NCBI GenBank assembly: GCA_947463725.1
Contig: CANHRM010000006.1
Location: forward strand, 1 to 48,170
DNA length: 48,170 nucleotides
Reading direction: 5' to 3'
Source of the DNA: Actinomycetota bacterium
Lineage (GTDB): Bacteria > Actinomycetota > Actinomycetes > Nanopelagicales > Nanopelagicaceae
Each line of letters begins with the position of its first letter. Position 1 is the first letter of the stretch. Below the pieces are notes generated by a model, which worked only from the letters and a program-made list of their open reading frames with translations, did no database searches and had not been told where the DNA came from. The position numbers and the translations under genes are program-made. Below, one piece after another: positions 26,937 to 38,454 of this stretch.

Positions 26937-28481
26937 TTACTCCCACTCGATAGTTGCTGGGGGTTTGCTAGTAATATCCAGAGTAACTCGATTTACTTCG
27001 CGCACCTCATTGGTAATACGCGTAGAAATCTTGGCTAAGACTTCATAAGGCACGCGAGACCAATCAGCGGTCATCGCATCTTCACTTGAAACCGGACGTA
27101 GCACGATTGGGTGGCCATAAGTGCGACCATCGCCCTGCACGCCAACGCTTCGAACGTCAGCAAGTAGCACCACTGGACATTGCCAAATTTCGCGATCAAG
27201 GCCGGCAGCCTTTAACTCTTCGCGAGCGATTGCATCAGCTTCACGCAAAATTTCTAACCGCTCGGCAGTTACTTCACCAATTATGCGAATACCTAATCCC
27301 GGGCCCGGGAAAGGCTGGCGCCAAATTATCAATTCAGGTAAACCTAATTGCAGTCCAACTTGGCGAACTTCATCTTTAAATAAAGTGCGTAACGGTTCGA
27401 TTAATTTAAATTTAAGATCATCTGGCAGGCCGCCTACGTTGTGATGAGACTTTATATTTGCGGTGCCTTCGCCGCCACCGGACTCAACCACATCTGGGTA
27501 AAGCGTTCCTTGTACTAAGAATTCGACATCTCCTCCAGCCGCAATATCGCGTGCTGCTGCTTCGAAAGAGCGGATAAATTCGCGCCCAATAATCTTTCGC
27601 TTAGTTTCTGGATCTGTTACGCCAGCTAGTGCTGATAAGAATTGATCTTTGGCATCGACTACAACTAAAGAAACACCAGTGGCTGCGACAAAATCACGTT
27701 CGACTTGTTCAGATTCGCCTTTACGTAACAAACCATGATCGACGAATACACAAGTTAATTGGTTTCCGACCGCTGCTTGAATAATTGCTGCAGCAACTGC
27801 TGAATCAACACCACCAGATAGCCCACAGATAACTCGCTTATCGCCGATGACTGCTTTTGCTTTGGCGATTTCGGTTGCCGCAATATTTTCTGAAGTCCAA
27901 GTAGGTTCACAACCCGCAATTTCAATTAACCAACGCTTTAAAATAACTTGACCTTGTTCGGAATGCAAAACTTCTGGGTGGAACTGAACGCCAGCTAATT
28001 TTCCATCGCTACTTTCAAAGGCGGCAATTGGGGTATCGGCAGTTACAGCGCAGATTGTGAAACCGGCTGGCGCAGTTGTAACCGCATCACCATGGCTCAT
28101 CCAAACGTTCTGCTTAACTGGCAAATCAGCAAATAATTTCGAACTGGTTGTAGCGGTAATTTCAGTGCGACCAAACTCTGATTTTCCAGTTTGGCTAACT
28201 ACGCCGCCAAGAGCTGCCGCCATTGCTTGAAAGCCATAACAAATGCCGAAGACCGGAATACCTAATTGCAGAATACTTTCATCGAACTTAGGCGCCCCTG
28301 TTTCATAAACGCTAGCTGGGCCGCCAGATAAAATAATCGCACTTGGTGCTTTGGCAGTTATTTCAGCAGCCGTAATTGATGAAGGCACGATCTCAGAGAA
28401 AACATTTGCTTCGCGAACTCGGCGCGCAATTAACTGCGCATACTGCGCACCAAAATCAAGAACTAGTACTGGATTAGCCAC
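26937..28481 (-). CDS. guaA: GMP synthase (glutamine-hydrolysing)
   Basis: Amination of XMP to GMP. 514 residues. The glutamine amidotransferase domain comes first ([17 protein letters not shown]; nucleophile in [18 protein letters not shown]), then the PP-loop domain ([14 protein letters not shown]) and the C-terminal dimer domain ending [12 protein letters not shown] place the start at GTG 28481, which gives a standard N-terminus and an 8-base overlap with the guaB3 stop (GTGGCTAA). The in-frame ATG at 28559 would add 26 residues unlike the family inside guaB3. Confidence 0.97.
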   Translation of the reverse strand: MANPVLVLDFGAQYAQLIARRVREANVFSEIVPSSITAAEITAKAPSAIILSGGPASVYETGAPKFDESILQLGIPVFGICYGFQAMAAALGGVVSQTGKSEFGRTEITATTSSKLFADLPVKQNVWMSHGDAVTTAPAGFTICAVTADTPIAAFESSDGKLAGVQFHPEVLHSEQGQVILKRWLIEIAGCEPTWTSENIAATEIAKAKAVIGDKRVICGLSGGVDSAVAAAIIQAAVGNQLTCVFVDHGLLRKGESEQVERDFVAATGVSLVVVDAKDQFLSALAGVTDPETKRKIIGREFIRSFEAAARDIAAGGDVEFLVQGTLYPDVVESGGGEGTANIKSHHNVGGLPDDLKFKLIEPLRTLFKDEVRQVGLQLGLPELIIWRQPFPGPGLGIRIIGEVTAERLEILREADAIAREELKAAGLDREIWQCPVVLLADVRSVGVQGDGRTYGHPIVLRPVSSEDAMTADWSRVPYEVLAKISTRITNEVREVNRVTLDITSKPPATIEWE

Positions 28482-29586
28482 GATTGATAAGTACCTCGAC
28501 GCGCTGGAATTCCTTAACATCGGAATATCCGCAAGTAGCCATTGCGCGGCGAAGGGCACCGAATAGATTCATGGAACCATCAGAAGTACTTGAAGGTCCG
28601 AGCAGAATTTCTTCGAGCGTGCCAACTGTGCCAACTGCAACGCGTTCACCACGTGGCAGAACTGCATGATGCGCCTCTGAACCCCAGTGCCAACCTAAAC
28701 CAGGAGCTTCAGTTGCTTTTGCTAATGGTGAGCCCATCATTACGGCATCGGCGCCCATCGCAATTGCTTTTGCGATATCACCGCTGCGACCAACGCCACC
28801 ATCGGCAATTACATGCACGTAACGGCCACCAGATTCATCGAGATATTCGCGACGAGCAGAGGCAACTTCAGCAACCGCAGATGCCATTGGCACTTGAATA
28901 CCTAAAACTTTGCGAGTGGTATGCGCGGCACCGCCACCGAAACCAACTAGAACGCCAGCGGCACCTGCGCGCATTAAGTGCAGCGCACCTGTTGCGGTTG
29001 CAACGCCACCAACAATTACCGGCACATCTAGTTCGTAAATAAATTTCTTTAAGTTAAGGGCATCATCGCGAGTAGCAACATGCTCGGCACTAACTGTGGT
29101 TCCGCGAATAACGAAAATATCAACACCAGCATCAACCACAGCCTTATGAAGTTCAGCAGTTCGTTGTGGTGAAAGCGAGGCTGCAACTGTTACGCCAGCT
29201 TCACGAATTTGCTTAATACGTTCCTTGATCAGAGCTGGTTGGATCGGTGCGCTATAAAGTTCTTGCATACGACGAGTTGCTTGCGCATCTGGCATCGAAG
29301 CAATTTCACCTAGCTGTATGCGTGGATCTTCATATCGAGTCCAAAGACCTTCGAGGTTTAGAACACCTAGGCCGCCTAACTTGCCAATCGCAATTGCAGT
29401 TTGTGGTGAAACCACTGAATCCATTGGCGCTGCCAACATGGGTAAATCAAATTTATAAGCATCGATCTGCCATGCGGTTGAAACAGCTTCGGGGTCGCGA
29501 GTACGACGCGATGGCACAATCGCAATATCGTCGAATGAATAAGCCTGGCGGGCGCGCTTGCCGGGTGCAATTTCAATTTCGAACAT
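28474..29586 (-). CDS. guaB3: GuaB3-family IMP dehydrogenase-related protein
   Basis: 370-residue TIM-barrel protein of the IMPDH/GMP reductase superfamily, the actinobacterial GuaB3 branch. It has the N-terminal [30 protein letters not shown], and [26 protein letters not shown]-like core ([10 protein letters not shown] seen directly). The loop that carries the catalytic cysteine in IMPDH (GPGSICTTR) reads GGGAAHTTR here, with His222 in place of Cys; the only cysteine is at 352. No CBS domain. Its reaction is not established by the sequence. It sits between guaB and guaA in a guanine-nucleotide operon. Confidence 0.92.
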   Translation of the reverse strand: MFEIEIAPGKRARQAYSFDDIAIVPSRRTRDPEAVSTAWQIDAYKFDLPMLAAPMDSVVSPQTAIAIGKLGGLGVLNLEGLWTRYEDPRIQLGEIASMPDAQATRRMQELYSAPIQPALIKERIKQIREAGVTVAASLSPQRTAELHKAVVDAGVDIFVIRGTTVSAEHVATRDDALNLKKFIYELDVPVIVGGVATATGALHLMRAGAAGVLVGFGGGAAHTTRKVLGIQVPMASAVAEVASARREYLDESGGRYVHVIADGGVGRSGDIAKAIAMGADAVMMGSPLAKATEAPGLGWHWGSEAHHAVLPRGERVAVGTVGTLEEILLGPSSTSDGSMNLFGALRRAMATCGYSDVKEFQRVEVLINRG

Positions 29587-29596
29587 TTACTTAGCC

Positions 29597-30739
<1,143 letters not shown>

Positions 30740-30751
30740 CTAACGGCTCTT

Positions 30752-31627
30752 TTAGACCCCGACTGCCTGCGTAATTTCCTCACATGCGCGCTGTAAATCA
30801 GTGGTTACGGTGACTTCGCTACATTGTTTTGGATTCCAGCCCGGCCCACCCAGAATTATTTTGGGAGCAGGGCGGACGGAAGGTAATTCTTCGAAGAATC
30901 GCGGGTCACCATTTTCGGATAACTGTGCCCACAGAAAAAGTGCTGGTGGTGCTGACTTATTAATGATTCCGCATAGCGCAGATAGCGGGGTTCGAGCACC
31001 TAAGAAATTACTGGAAATATCGCGTTCGGCTAAAGCTGCAGCCAGTGCATGTAGCGCTAGTGAATGAAGTTCTTCGCCCACGCATGCAAGTAGAACTGGT
31101 CGTGCATTTACAGCTTCGAATTCTTCAGGAACTGATTCGCGTAGAACTGATTTTATTAATTCAGTCAATAAATGTTCGACCTCAATGCCTTCGCCAGTTT
31201 TTTCCCAACTATTTCCGACATTTATTAGGACCGGCACGATTACGTTCTGCCAGCAGTGAATTACGCCATTTTTCATCAATTCTTGGCGCAGCGCTTGTAG
31301 AACAAATTCGCGATCTAGTGATTCAGCTGCGCGACAAATGGCGGCAACTAATTCTTCAGCAACAACGATTTCGGTTACTAACTCTGGTATTGAAATCTCA
31401 CCTTGATGCGCTTTTGCTCTTTGTGCAGCATCACTTGGCGCTACACCAGTTGTAATCAACCGACGCATCATGATTAATCTGGCGACATCTGCGCGCGAGT
31501 ATCGGCGATGGCTACCTTCGACATGTTCGGTTGGCCCTAAGCCATATCGACGATCCCAGGTCCGCAAAGTTGCCGGCGCTACGCCAATTTGGCGGGCTAA
31601 GGCAGCAACGGTCAGGGGTTGATCCAT
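30752..31627 (-). CDS. MerR-family regulator with B12-binding domain (CarH/LitR-like)
   Basis: 291-residue regulator. N-terminal MerR winged helix, residues 5-70 (TVAALARQIGVAPATLRTWD, GSHRRYSRADVARL). Middle four-helix region, about 85-165, carries W141, nine residues, then E151-H152, which is the Wx9EH cap motif of CarH. C-terminal Rossmann-like part has E186-L-H188 matching ExHxxG for the lower cobalt ligand (last Gly is Ala), FLGARTPLSAL and ILGGPGW. CarH/LitR proteins bind adenosylcobalamin and release DNA in light; that role here is inference. I start at ATG 31627; the TTG at 31720 would place the start inside the dyad and adds an atypical tail. Divergent from whiB3. Confidence 0.85.
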   Translation of the reverse strand: MDQPLTVAALARQIGVAPATLRTWDRRYGLGPTEHVEGSHRRYSRADVARLIMMRRLITTGVAPSDAAQRAKAHQGEISIPELVTEIVVAEELVAAICRAAESLDREFVLQALRQELMKNGVIHCWQNVIVPVLINVGNSWEKTGEGIEVEHLLTELIKSVLRESVPEEFEAVNARPVLLACVGEELHSLALHALAAALAERDISSNFLGARTPLSALCGIINKSAPPALFLWAQLSENGDPRFFEELPSVRPAPKIILGGPGWNPKQCSEVTVTTDLQRACEEITQAVGV

Positions 31628-31712
31628 GACCCAATCTTGGGGGTTAGGTGAGATTCGTGCCACCCGAGCACGCTCAATTTGCTGCCAAATCCAGAAAGGG
31701 GGTATTCGATAC

Positions 31713-31745
31713 TTGAACAACCTATGAAGCGGTTGTATGGTTCAA
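31713..31745 (+). promoter_or_regulatory. whiB3 promoter with embedded dyad operator
   Basis: TTGAAC (31713-31718), 17 bases, TATGGT (31736-31741) makes a good sigma-70-type promoter facing whiB3. A perfect inverted repeat ACAACC-N8-GGTTGT (31717-31736) fills the spacer, and outer arms TTGAAC and GTTCAA (31740-31745) are also inverted. On the minus strand the outer arm gives TTGAAC with TAGGTT 15 bases later, a weaker promoter facing the MerR gene. Position suggests the adjacent MerR protein binds here. Confidence 0.6.
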
Positions 31746-31776
31746 CTCAGTAGAAACAAGTACACAAGGGGTCCAA

Positions 31777-32079
31777 ATGAGCGAAGTATCTAGACTTCCA
31801 AAACCAGTGGTTGAAAACTGGGATTGGCAGCAAGATGGTTCTTGCCGTGATTTGCCCAGTGAGATGTTCTTTCATCCAGATGGCGAGCGCGGCCCACGTC
31901 GACGCAATCGCGAAAATGTTGCCAAAGCTGTTTGCAATACCTGCCCAGTTCTTGAGGCTTGTCGCAAACATGCACTCGCCGTTCAAGAACCTTATGGGAT
32001 CTGGGGCGGTCTCTCTGAAGATGATCGCGTCGCAATTCTAGAACGTGTCGGTGCACTTCCACTTTCGACAGCTAGCTAA
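31777..32079 (+). CDS. whiB3: WhiB3/WhiD-type iron-sulfur transcription regulator
   Basis: 100-residue Wbl protein expected to carry a 4Fe-4S cluster and act with the principal sigma factor. Four cysteines: one in GSCRDLP (about residue 23) and three in CNTCPVLEAC. It also has FFHPDGERG, typical of WhiB3/WhiD, the turn PYGIWGGLSEDDR, and the SRLPxP...WDWQ N-terminus of Streptomyces WhiD. Neighbourhood with groEL and guaB agrees with mycobacterial whiB3. The C-terminus is short and lacks a long basic tail. AAGGGG lies five bases before the ATG. Likely regulated by the dyad promoter upstream; ended by a strong terminator. Confidence 0.92.
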   Translation: MSEVSRLPKPVVENWDWQQDGSCRDLPSEMFFHPDGERGPRRRNRENVAKAVCNTCPVLEACRKHALAVQEPYGIWGGLSEDDRVAILERVGALPLSTAS

Positions 32080-32101
32080 TTATTTATCAAGCCCCGAAAA
32101 T

Positions 32102-32133
32102 AAAAAACCCGCCGAATATTCGGCGGGTTTTTT
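32102..32133. terminator. Bidirectional intrinsic terminator between whiB3 and groEL
   Basis: A-run, perfect palindrome CCCGCCGAAT/ATTCGGCGGG (32108-32127), then a T-run. It lies between convergent whiB3 and groEL and can act in both directions. Confidence 0.92.
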
Positions 32134-32177
32134 ATTCTTAATTATTACTAGTGCCAGACAAATTAATGCCAGACCAC

Positions 32178-34114
<1,937 letters not shown>

Positions 34115-34156
34115 GATTAGAGCTCCTTTTAAAATCGAATTCACTAGAGCCTGCAA

Positions 34157-34183
34157 TTAGCAGACTCGGGTCTTGAGTGCTAA
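34157..34183. promoter_or_regulatory. CIRCE element (HrcA operator)
   Basis: TTAGCAGAC, nine bases, GAGTGCTAA. The right arm is a perfect CIRCE half-site and the left matches 7 of 9 (TTAGCACTC), with the exact 9-base spacer. It overlaps the predicted transcription start of groES-groEL, as expected for HrcA repression. hrcA is not in this window. Confidence 0.88.
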
Positions 34184-34188
34184 CGCCA

Positions 34189-34217
34189 AGCCTATGCTGG
34201 GCTATTCCCGCGATCAA
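34189..34217 (-). promoter_or_regulatory. groES-groEL promoter
   Basis: On the minus strand TTGATC (34212-34217), 17-base spacer, TAGGCT (34189-34194). Start of transcription would fall about 34182, within CIRCE. Boxes match consensus at 4 of 6 (-35) and 3 of 6 (-10), so this is a prediction by spacing and position. Confidence 0.5.
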
Positions 34218-34230
34218 ATCGAGAGCAGCA

Positions 34231-34274
34231 CTGGATCAGAGCTAGATCAAAGCTAGATCAGCGCTAGTTCAAAG
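34231..34274 (-). repeat. Four tandem 11-bp repeats upstream of groES
   Basis: Units CTGGATCAGAG, CTAGATCAAAG, CTAGATCAGCG and CTAGTTCAAAG follow each other without gaps (consensus CTAGATCARAG). The array sits between the tsaD stop (34282) and the predicted groES -35 box. The 11-base period is about one helical turn, so bound proteins would line up on one face of the DNA. Confidence 0.8.
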
Positions 34275-34281
34275 CCAAAAA

Positions 34282-35313
34282 TCAGAGCGAGATGCGAGTA
34301 ACTGGCAGGCTGGATTGAGCGTCAAAAGCGATTGGGCTAGCCGATCTGCCGGCGCTAACCATGAGCGAGCCTAGGGCGGCAACCATGGCGCCATTATCGG
34401 TGCACAGACCGGGGCTCGGGATTCGAAGCGTTATTCCTTGGGCGGCACAGCGTTCAATAGCCACTTGGCGCAATCGTGAATTGGCCGCTACCCCACCGGC
34501 GATAACCAGTGAATTGATGCCAGTTTTCTTAGCTGCCGCTATTGCCTTGAGTAGTAAAACATCGACGATCGCTTCTTGGAATGAGGCAGCCACATCATTT
34601 TTTGCATATGTCGGGGTTGCTTCAAGATATCGAGCAACTGCAGTCTTAAGGCCGGAGAACGAGAATTCGAAAGGTCTAGTTTCCCAATCTTTACTAGTCG
34701 TTAATCCACGTGGAAAATCAATTGCTGTTGCGTTACCAGTTTGGGCAATGCGATCTATTGCGGGGCCACCTGGAAAACCTAGATCCATAATGCGGGCAAT
34801 TTTATCGAAAGCCTCACCTGCGGCGTCATCCATGGTTTCGCCAAGTTTAATAATTTCATTTGTAATGTCATTGACCTGTAATAACGACGAATGGCCACCG
34901 CTAACTAGCAGCGCGATAGTTGGTTCGGCTGGTAGATCATGAGTTAAATAATCAACACTAACGTGGGCAGCTAAATGATTAACTCCATAAATTGGTTTAT
35001 CAATTGCAAGTGCTAAACCTGCAGCTGCCGATGTTCCAACAAGTAGTGCACCAACTAAGCCTGGGCCGGCAGTAACTGCAATGCCATCTAAATCGCTGAG
35101 TGAAATTTTTGCTTGCGTAATTGCTTCTTTCAACGCAGGTTGCATGGCTTCTAGGTGAGCACGTGATGCCACTTCGGGCACGACTCCCCCGAAGCGCGCA
35201 TGCTCTTCGACACTTGATGCAATTACATTGGCCAACAATGTACGACCACGCACAATGCCGATTGCAGTTTCATCGCAAGAGGTTTCAATGCCAAGTACTA
35301 GCGCTTCGCTCAT
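34282..35313 (-). CDS. tsaD: tRNA N6-adenosine threonylcarbamoyltransferase TsaD
   Basis: Transfers the threonylcarbamoyl group to A37 of ANN-decoding tRNAs with TsaB and TsaE. 343 residues. ASKHA-fold motifs: [28 protein letters not shown], the iron-binding [18 protein letters not shown] and CTDNGAMVA. The start overlaps the rimI stop by four bases. Last gene of tsaE-tsaB-rimI-tsaD; groES lies beyond with its own promoter. Confidence 0.97.
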   Translation of the reverse strand: MSEALVLGIETSCDETAIGIVRGRTLLANVIASSVEEHARFGGVVPEVASRAHLEAMQPALKEAITQAKISLSDLDGIAVTAGPGLVGALLVGTSAAAGLALAIDKPIYGVNHLAAHVSVDYLTHDLPAEPTIALLVSGGHSSLLQVNDITNEIIKLGETMDDAAGEAFDKIARIMDLGFPGGPAIDRIAQTGNATAIDFPRGLTTSKDWETRPFEFSFSGLKTAVARYLEATPTYAKNDVAASFQEAIVDVLLLKAIAAAKKTGINSLVIAGGVAANSRLRQVAIERCAAQGITLRIPSPGLCTDNGAMVAALGSLMVSAGRSASPIAFDAQSSLPVTRISL

Positions 35314-35762
35314 TTGAGTTCCTTGCGCATGATCAAAGCGTCAATACCTAGCCCGTAATAATTTGCTCGCGTTGAAATCTCTTCATAGCGGGCGAAGTTA
35401 TATAGGCGAATTGCACTTTCGTTCTTGGTATCAACTTCGAGAATTACCTCAGTAGCACCTTTTGCTTTCGCCCAAATTTCTAGTTCAGCCAGCATCTCTT
35501 GCGCTAGCCCTTGGCCGCGAAAGTCAGGCAAAATCGCAATAGTAAGCAGGTCTGCGGGTACGCCAGCAGCCACCACCATGATTCCGGCGTAGCCAATAAT
35601 CGAGCCATCATTTAACGCCAAGATGAATTGGCGAGTTCCACCGAGGCCAGCAATCTCTTCTTTAAATTGGGCCTGCGACCATGGGTAACTCGGAAACATA
35701 GTTCGTTCTAATGAAGTTAGTACTGGCACATCGAGCACAGTTGGTTGGCGATAAGTAATCAT
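35310..35762 (-). CDS. rimI: Ribosomal-protein-type N-acetyltransferase RimI
   Basis: 150-residue GNAT acetyltransferase, assigned to RimI by length and its place between tsaB and tsaD, which is standard. Acetyl-CoA loop RGQGLAQEM preceded by ILPDF; C-terminal strand [19 protein letters not shown]. In other bacteria RimI acetylates the N-terminus of ribosomal protein S18, sometimes other proteins. Overlaps both neighbours by four bases, so all four genes are translationally coupled. Confidence 0.9.
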   Translation of the reverse strand: MITYRQPTVLDVPVLTSLERTMFPSYPWSQAQFKEEIAGLGGTRQFILALNDGSIIGYAGIMVVAAGVPADLLTIAILPDFRGQGLAQEMLAELEIWAKAKGATEVILEVDTKNESAIRLYNFARYEEISTRANYYGLGIDALIMRKELK

Positions 35763-36298
35763 TTGCGATCCGCCGTTGCTACCGCGTCTGGGCGACGTAA
35801 ATAAATTGGCTCGCTAATCATTTCGAACAACTCCACAAAATACTTTGGATCTGGGTATAGCGAATCAAATACTTTAATTCCGCGAGCTGCTACAACTGCT
35901 GGCAAATCAACTGCAGGTCCTTCGACGCGAACACCATTGGTGTAACGCGCCCAATAAACTTCTTTGCGCCGCGCATCTATCGCCACAATAAAATCTGGTT
36001 CACTTACTTGTGCTGCGATCGCATCGAGTGAACAAAAACCGCGCACTGGGATATTTCGTGCCCAAGCAAAAGATTGGGCAAAGGTAATACCAACTCGCAA
36101 GCCGGTATATGGACCTGGTCCCATGCCGACTAAGACTTCAGAAATTTCACGATTCTTAATCGCTGCCTGTACTAACTCTGGTAAAGCTGGTCCATGTGAC
36201 ATAGCGCCATCACGAAATTCATTGAAGATAACTTTTCCGTTTTCAATTACGACAACTGAGGTACGTGAGGCAGCGGTATCAATAGCCAAGATACTCAT
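35759..36298 (-). CDS. tsaB: t6A biosynthesis protein TsaB
   Basis: 179-residue ASKHA-fold partner that forms a heterodimer with TsaD. N-terminal ILAIDTAASRTSVVVI and the family-defining VGMGPGPYTGLRVGI near residue 63. It is shorter than many TsaB proteins, with a reduced C-terminal region. The ATG at 36298 overlaps the tsaE stop by four bases; an upstream ATG at 36316 is less likely. Confidence 0.94.
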   Translation of the reverse strand: MSILAIDTAASRTSVVVIENGKVIFNEFRDGAMSHGPALPELVQAAIKNREISEVLVGMGPGPYTGLRVGITFAQSFAWARNIPVRGFCSLDAIAAQVSEPDFIVAIDARRKEVYWARYTNGVRVEGPAVDLPAVVAARGIKVFDSLYPDPKYFVELFEMISEPIYLRRPDAVATADRK

Positions 36299-36735
36299 AG
36301 CAAAAACCCAGCCCATCGCGCACCGATACCAGAAGCACTTACTTGCCGAACTTCTTCACTTCGATCAATATTAATTTCTAAGCGCTCATCAGATAGCCGA
36401 GCCGCTTCTTCCCCACCCCACTCAACAACAGTTACTGAGTCAGATACAGCTGAATCAAGATCTAAGTCATCTAGATATAAATTTGCTTGGCCATCAATTA
36501 ACAGTCGATATGCATCAACGTGAATTAGTGGCAGCAAACCAAGGTGTACTCGTGAAATCACAAAGGTTGGTGAAGTAATACCAGTAATTCCTAAAGCGCT
36601 CCCAATGCCTTGAGTAAATAGGGTTTTGCCAGCACCAAGTGGGCCATTTAAAAGGATTAGATCGCCGGCTTTAAGTTGTGCCCCAAGTTTTGCCCCAAGG
36701 GCAAACATTTCAGCGGGAGTTGCAATTGCGATCAC
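36295..36735 (-). CDS. tsaE: t6A biosynthesis ATPase TsaE
   Basis: 146-residue P-loop ATPase required for TsaBD turnover. Walker A GPLGAGKTLFTQGI, switch-like SPTFVISRVH, the HVDAYRL motif and VVEWGGEEA. Start codon is GTG; no ribosome site is visible, but TAAACT lies six bases upstream, giving leaderless geometry. It is the first gene of the t6A operon and starts 75 bases from the hydrolase gene. Confidence 0.94.
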   Translation of the reverse strand: MIAIATPAEMFALGAKLGAQLKAGDLILLNGPLGAGKTLFTQGIGSALGITGITSPTFVISRVHLGLLPLIHVDAYRLLIDGQANLYLDDLDLDSAVSDSVTVVEWGGEEAARLSDERLEINIDRSEEVRQVSASGIGARWAGFLL

Positions 36736-36741
36736 TGAGAA

Positions 36742-36747
36742 AGTTTA
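36742..36747 (-). promoter_or_regulatory. Candidate -10 box for leaderless tsaE
   Basis: Minus-strand TAAACT is followed by six bases and the GTG start of tsaE. The would-be -35 region lies in the terminator hairpin of the upstream operon. Confidence 0.4.
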
Positions 36748-36753
36748 CCGACT

Positions 36754-36796
36754 AAAAAGAATGAAGGGCCCGAGTTGCCCCGGGCCCTTCATTCTT
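36754..36796 (-). terminator. Intrinsic terminator of the Liv transporter / hydrolase operon
   Basis: Perfect 14-bp stem (GAATGAAGGGCCCG, 36759-36772; loop of eight; CGGGCCCTTCATTC, 36781-36794), followed on the minus strand by five T (36754-36758). Lies just past the hydrolase stop. Confidence 0.92.
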
Positions 36797-36810
36797 ACTT
36801 AACTAACTTG

Positions 36811-38445
36811 TTACCAGATGTACTTCAAATCAGCTGGACGGTAATCCAAATCTGAGTTCAAGTATGGTGCTTTCTTGATGTACTGCTGTAGATAGCCAGG
36901 GGTTCCGACTTTTCCAGTATCAGCAGCATGAGCCAATATCTTAATCCAAGCCATCATCTGCTTCAGAGTGAAGCTCTGGTGACCAACACCTGATGGTGAA
37001 GCTACCTTTGGATTATAAATATCAGGCATACCTTGAGCGGTGTAAACCGTGTAGGTCTCAGGTGTCATCGCATAAAGTGAGGCCACATTCCAAACTGGCT
37101 TCAACTTCGCAGCAGCTGCGCGCTCTTCGCTAGTTTTAGCAGCATCACGAGCCGCTTCATACTTAGCAAGTTTTGCCTCATAAACAGCGCGTGCCTTATC
37201 TACATAAAGAGCTCCATTACCAGGCAAAACTAGACGGTCTGCTTCGTTTGAAAGCAGCACAACTGGCTTAGTGGTATCGAACTTGCTGGCATCAAGAGAT
37301 TTCAACTTAGCAACTGCGGCTGGATCACCAGTAACGCGAGGCGCCATTGAGAGCACGCCAAGCATTGCATTGATTGCGCCGTCACCTGAAAGACCCAAGT
37401 TATAGCGACCCGCATCAGCTGGATCTAATAATTTAAACCAGTTGGTCTTAGTGTTGTCATAGAAGCCAGGACCGGTGATTTCAGAGATCGCTTGACCACC
37501 AAATGTTCCGGTTCCGATTGCTTCGCCGAAGTTTTCAAGAATTGCAACAGTTGCATTGATACTCTGTTCAGCTACAACAGCACTAGTTGTAATGCCATCC
37601 ATGTGAGCACTCTTTGCTGGCAAGCCCGCTAAAAGACCAGTAAGCAATAGTGCTGAACGTTGCGGGATACCTGAACCCTTTAACGCTGCCGGATATTCAA
37701 GTCCTGGTGCGCCAAGGTTTCCGCCCCAAGCAGTTAGAAGTGCAACAACTTTGCCGAATTCAGCAGCAGCTGCGTAGTGGCCAGCTAAACCTTTAGTGCC
37801 CATTGCTGCGCAACCCTTAATGGTTGGATCAGCAAAAACACTCAAGATATAGAACATGTCGCAAAGTGATTGAACTTCTTGACCGATTGATGGAGTTATA
37901 CCAGCCATGATGCCAACAGCATCAGCATAAGTTGGGTACTTCTCAATAAATGGTGTCAGGATTGCACCAGCTTGTGATGATCCATACGCGACACCTTTCT
38001 TTACGGTGTACTTAGCGCGCACGATATCGATTAGTTCCTTTAGCATTTCAACGCGAGCAACGGTATTCCAACCACGAACGCCATTTGTTACGCCGTCATA
38101 AGTTGCTAAGCCATAGCCAGCACGCAACATTGATGCTTCTGGCACATTGCTTGGGGTTAACTCTTCAACTCCTGCTGGCACTGTATAGACACCAGGCATT
38201 GGATACGTGAAACGAATTCCGTGGTTCCAGTAGAAGAAAGTTCCGTTGTAACGTGCTGGAACTTTGATCAAGTAACCAGCGCCATTGCTTAGAGTGCCGG
38301 TACAAGTTTCAATGCCAGTTGCACTGGCAGTTGTACAAGTTGGTGCGGCAGCATAAGCGCTAGGTGCGATTGCAACTGCAGCAGTTGATAGAAGAGCTGC
38401 TGCACCTACTGCGGCAAATAATTTGCGCATAGAAATAGTTTTCAT
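36811..38445 (-). CDS. Secreted alpha/beta hydrolase of unknown substrate
   Basis: 544-residue exported protein. Signal peptide: MKTISMRK, long hydrophobic core, cleavage near SAYAAAP (about residue 33). The mature part has alpha/beta-hydrolase marks: FYWNHG (75-76, oxyanion region), nucleophile elbow GSSQAG with Ser157, a likely acid Asp403 in NEADRLVLP and His489 in GVGHQSF. A large lid occupies about 190-370 and a charged, helical insertion 415-450 (Ala/Lys/Glu-rich). No lipobox or wall-sorting signal. It is ten bases after a Liv-type binding-protein gene, so it may release a small acid, amide or peptide that the transporter takes up (inference). Confidence 0.82.
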   Translation of the reverse strand: MKTISMRKLFAAVGAAALLSTAAVAIAPSAYAAAPTCTTASATGIETCTGTLSNGAGYLIKVPARYNGTFFYWNHGIRFTYPMPGVYTVPAGVEELTPSNVPEASMLRAGYGLATYDGVTNGVRGWNTVARVEMLKELIDIVRAKYTVKKGVAYGSSQAGAILTPFIEKYPTYADAVGIMAGITPSIGQEVQSLCDMFYILSVFADPTIKGCAAMGTKGLAGHYAAAAEFGKVVALLTAWGGNLGAPGLEYPAALKGSGIPQRSALLLTGLLAGLPAKSAHMDGITTSAVVAEQSINATVAILENFGEAIGTGTFGGQAISEITGPGFYDNTKTNWFKLLDPADAGRYNLGLSGDGAINAMLGVLSMAPRVTGDPAAVAKLKSLDASKFDTTKPVVLLSNEADRLVLPGNGALYVDKARAVYEAKLAKYEAARDAAKTSEERAAAAKLKPVWNVASLYAMTPETYTVYTAQGMPDIYNPKVASPSGVGHQSFTLKQMMAWIKILAHAADTGKVGTPGYLQQYIKKAPYLNSDLDYRPADLKYIW

Positions 38446-38454
38446 TTTTACCTA

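Noticed and set aside
28482-28559. N-terminal extension of guaA
   Set aside because: It lies wholly within guaB3 and does not resemble the family; GTG at 28481 gives the normal N-terminus.
28542-29042. 166-residue plus-strand reading frame inside guaB3
   Set aside because: Antisense shadow with a Gln/His/Leu-rich, low-complexity translation typical of a reversed frame.
31628-31720. N-terminal extension of the MerR regulator from TTG at 31720
   Set aside because: The added 31 residues are not MerR-like and the start codon would lie within the promoter dyad.
34231-34274. CRISPR-like array
   Set aside because: The units are 11 bases and contiguous with no spacers, and no cas genes are nearby.
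34361-34942. 193-residue plus-strand reading frame inside tsaD
   Set aside because: Antisense shadow of a conserved gene; no supporting motif.
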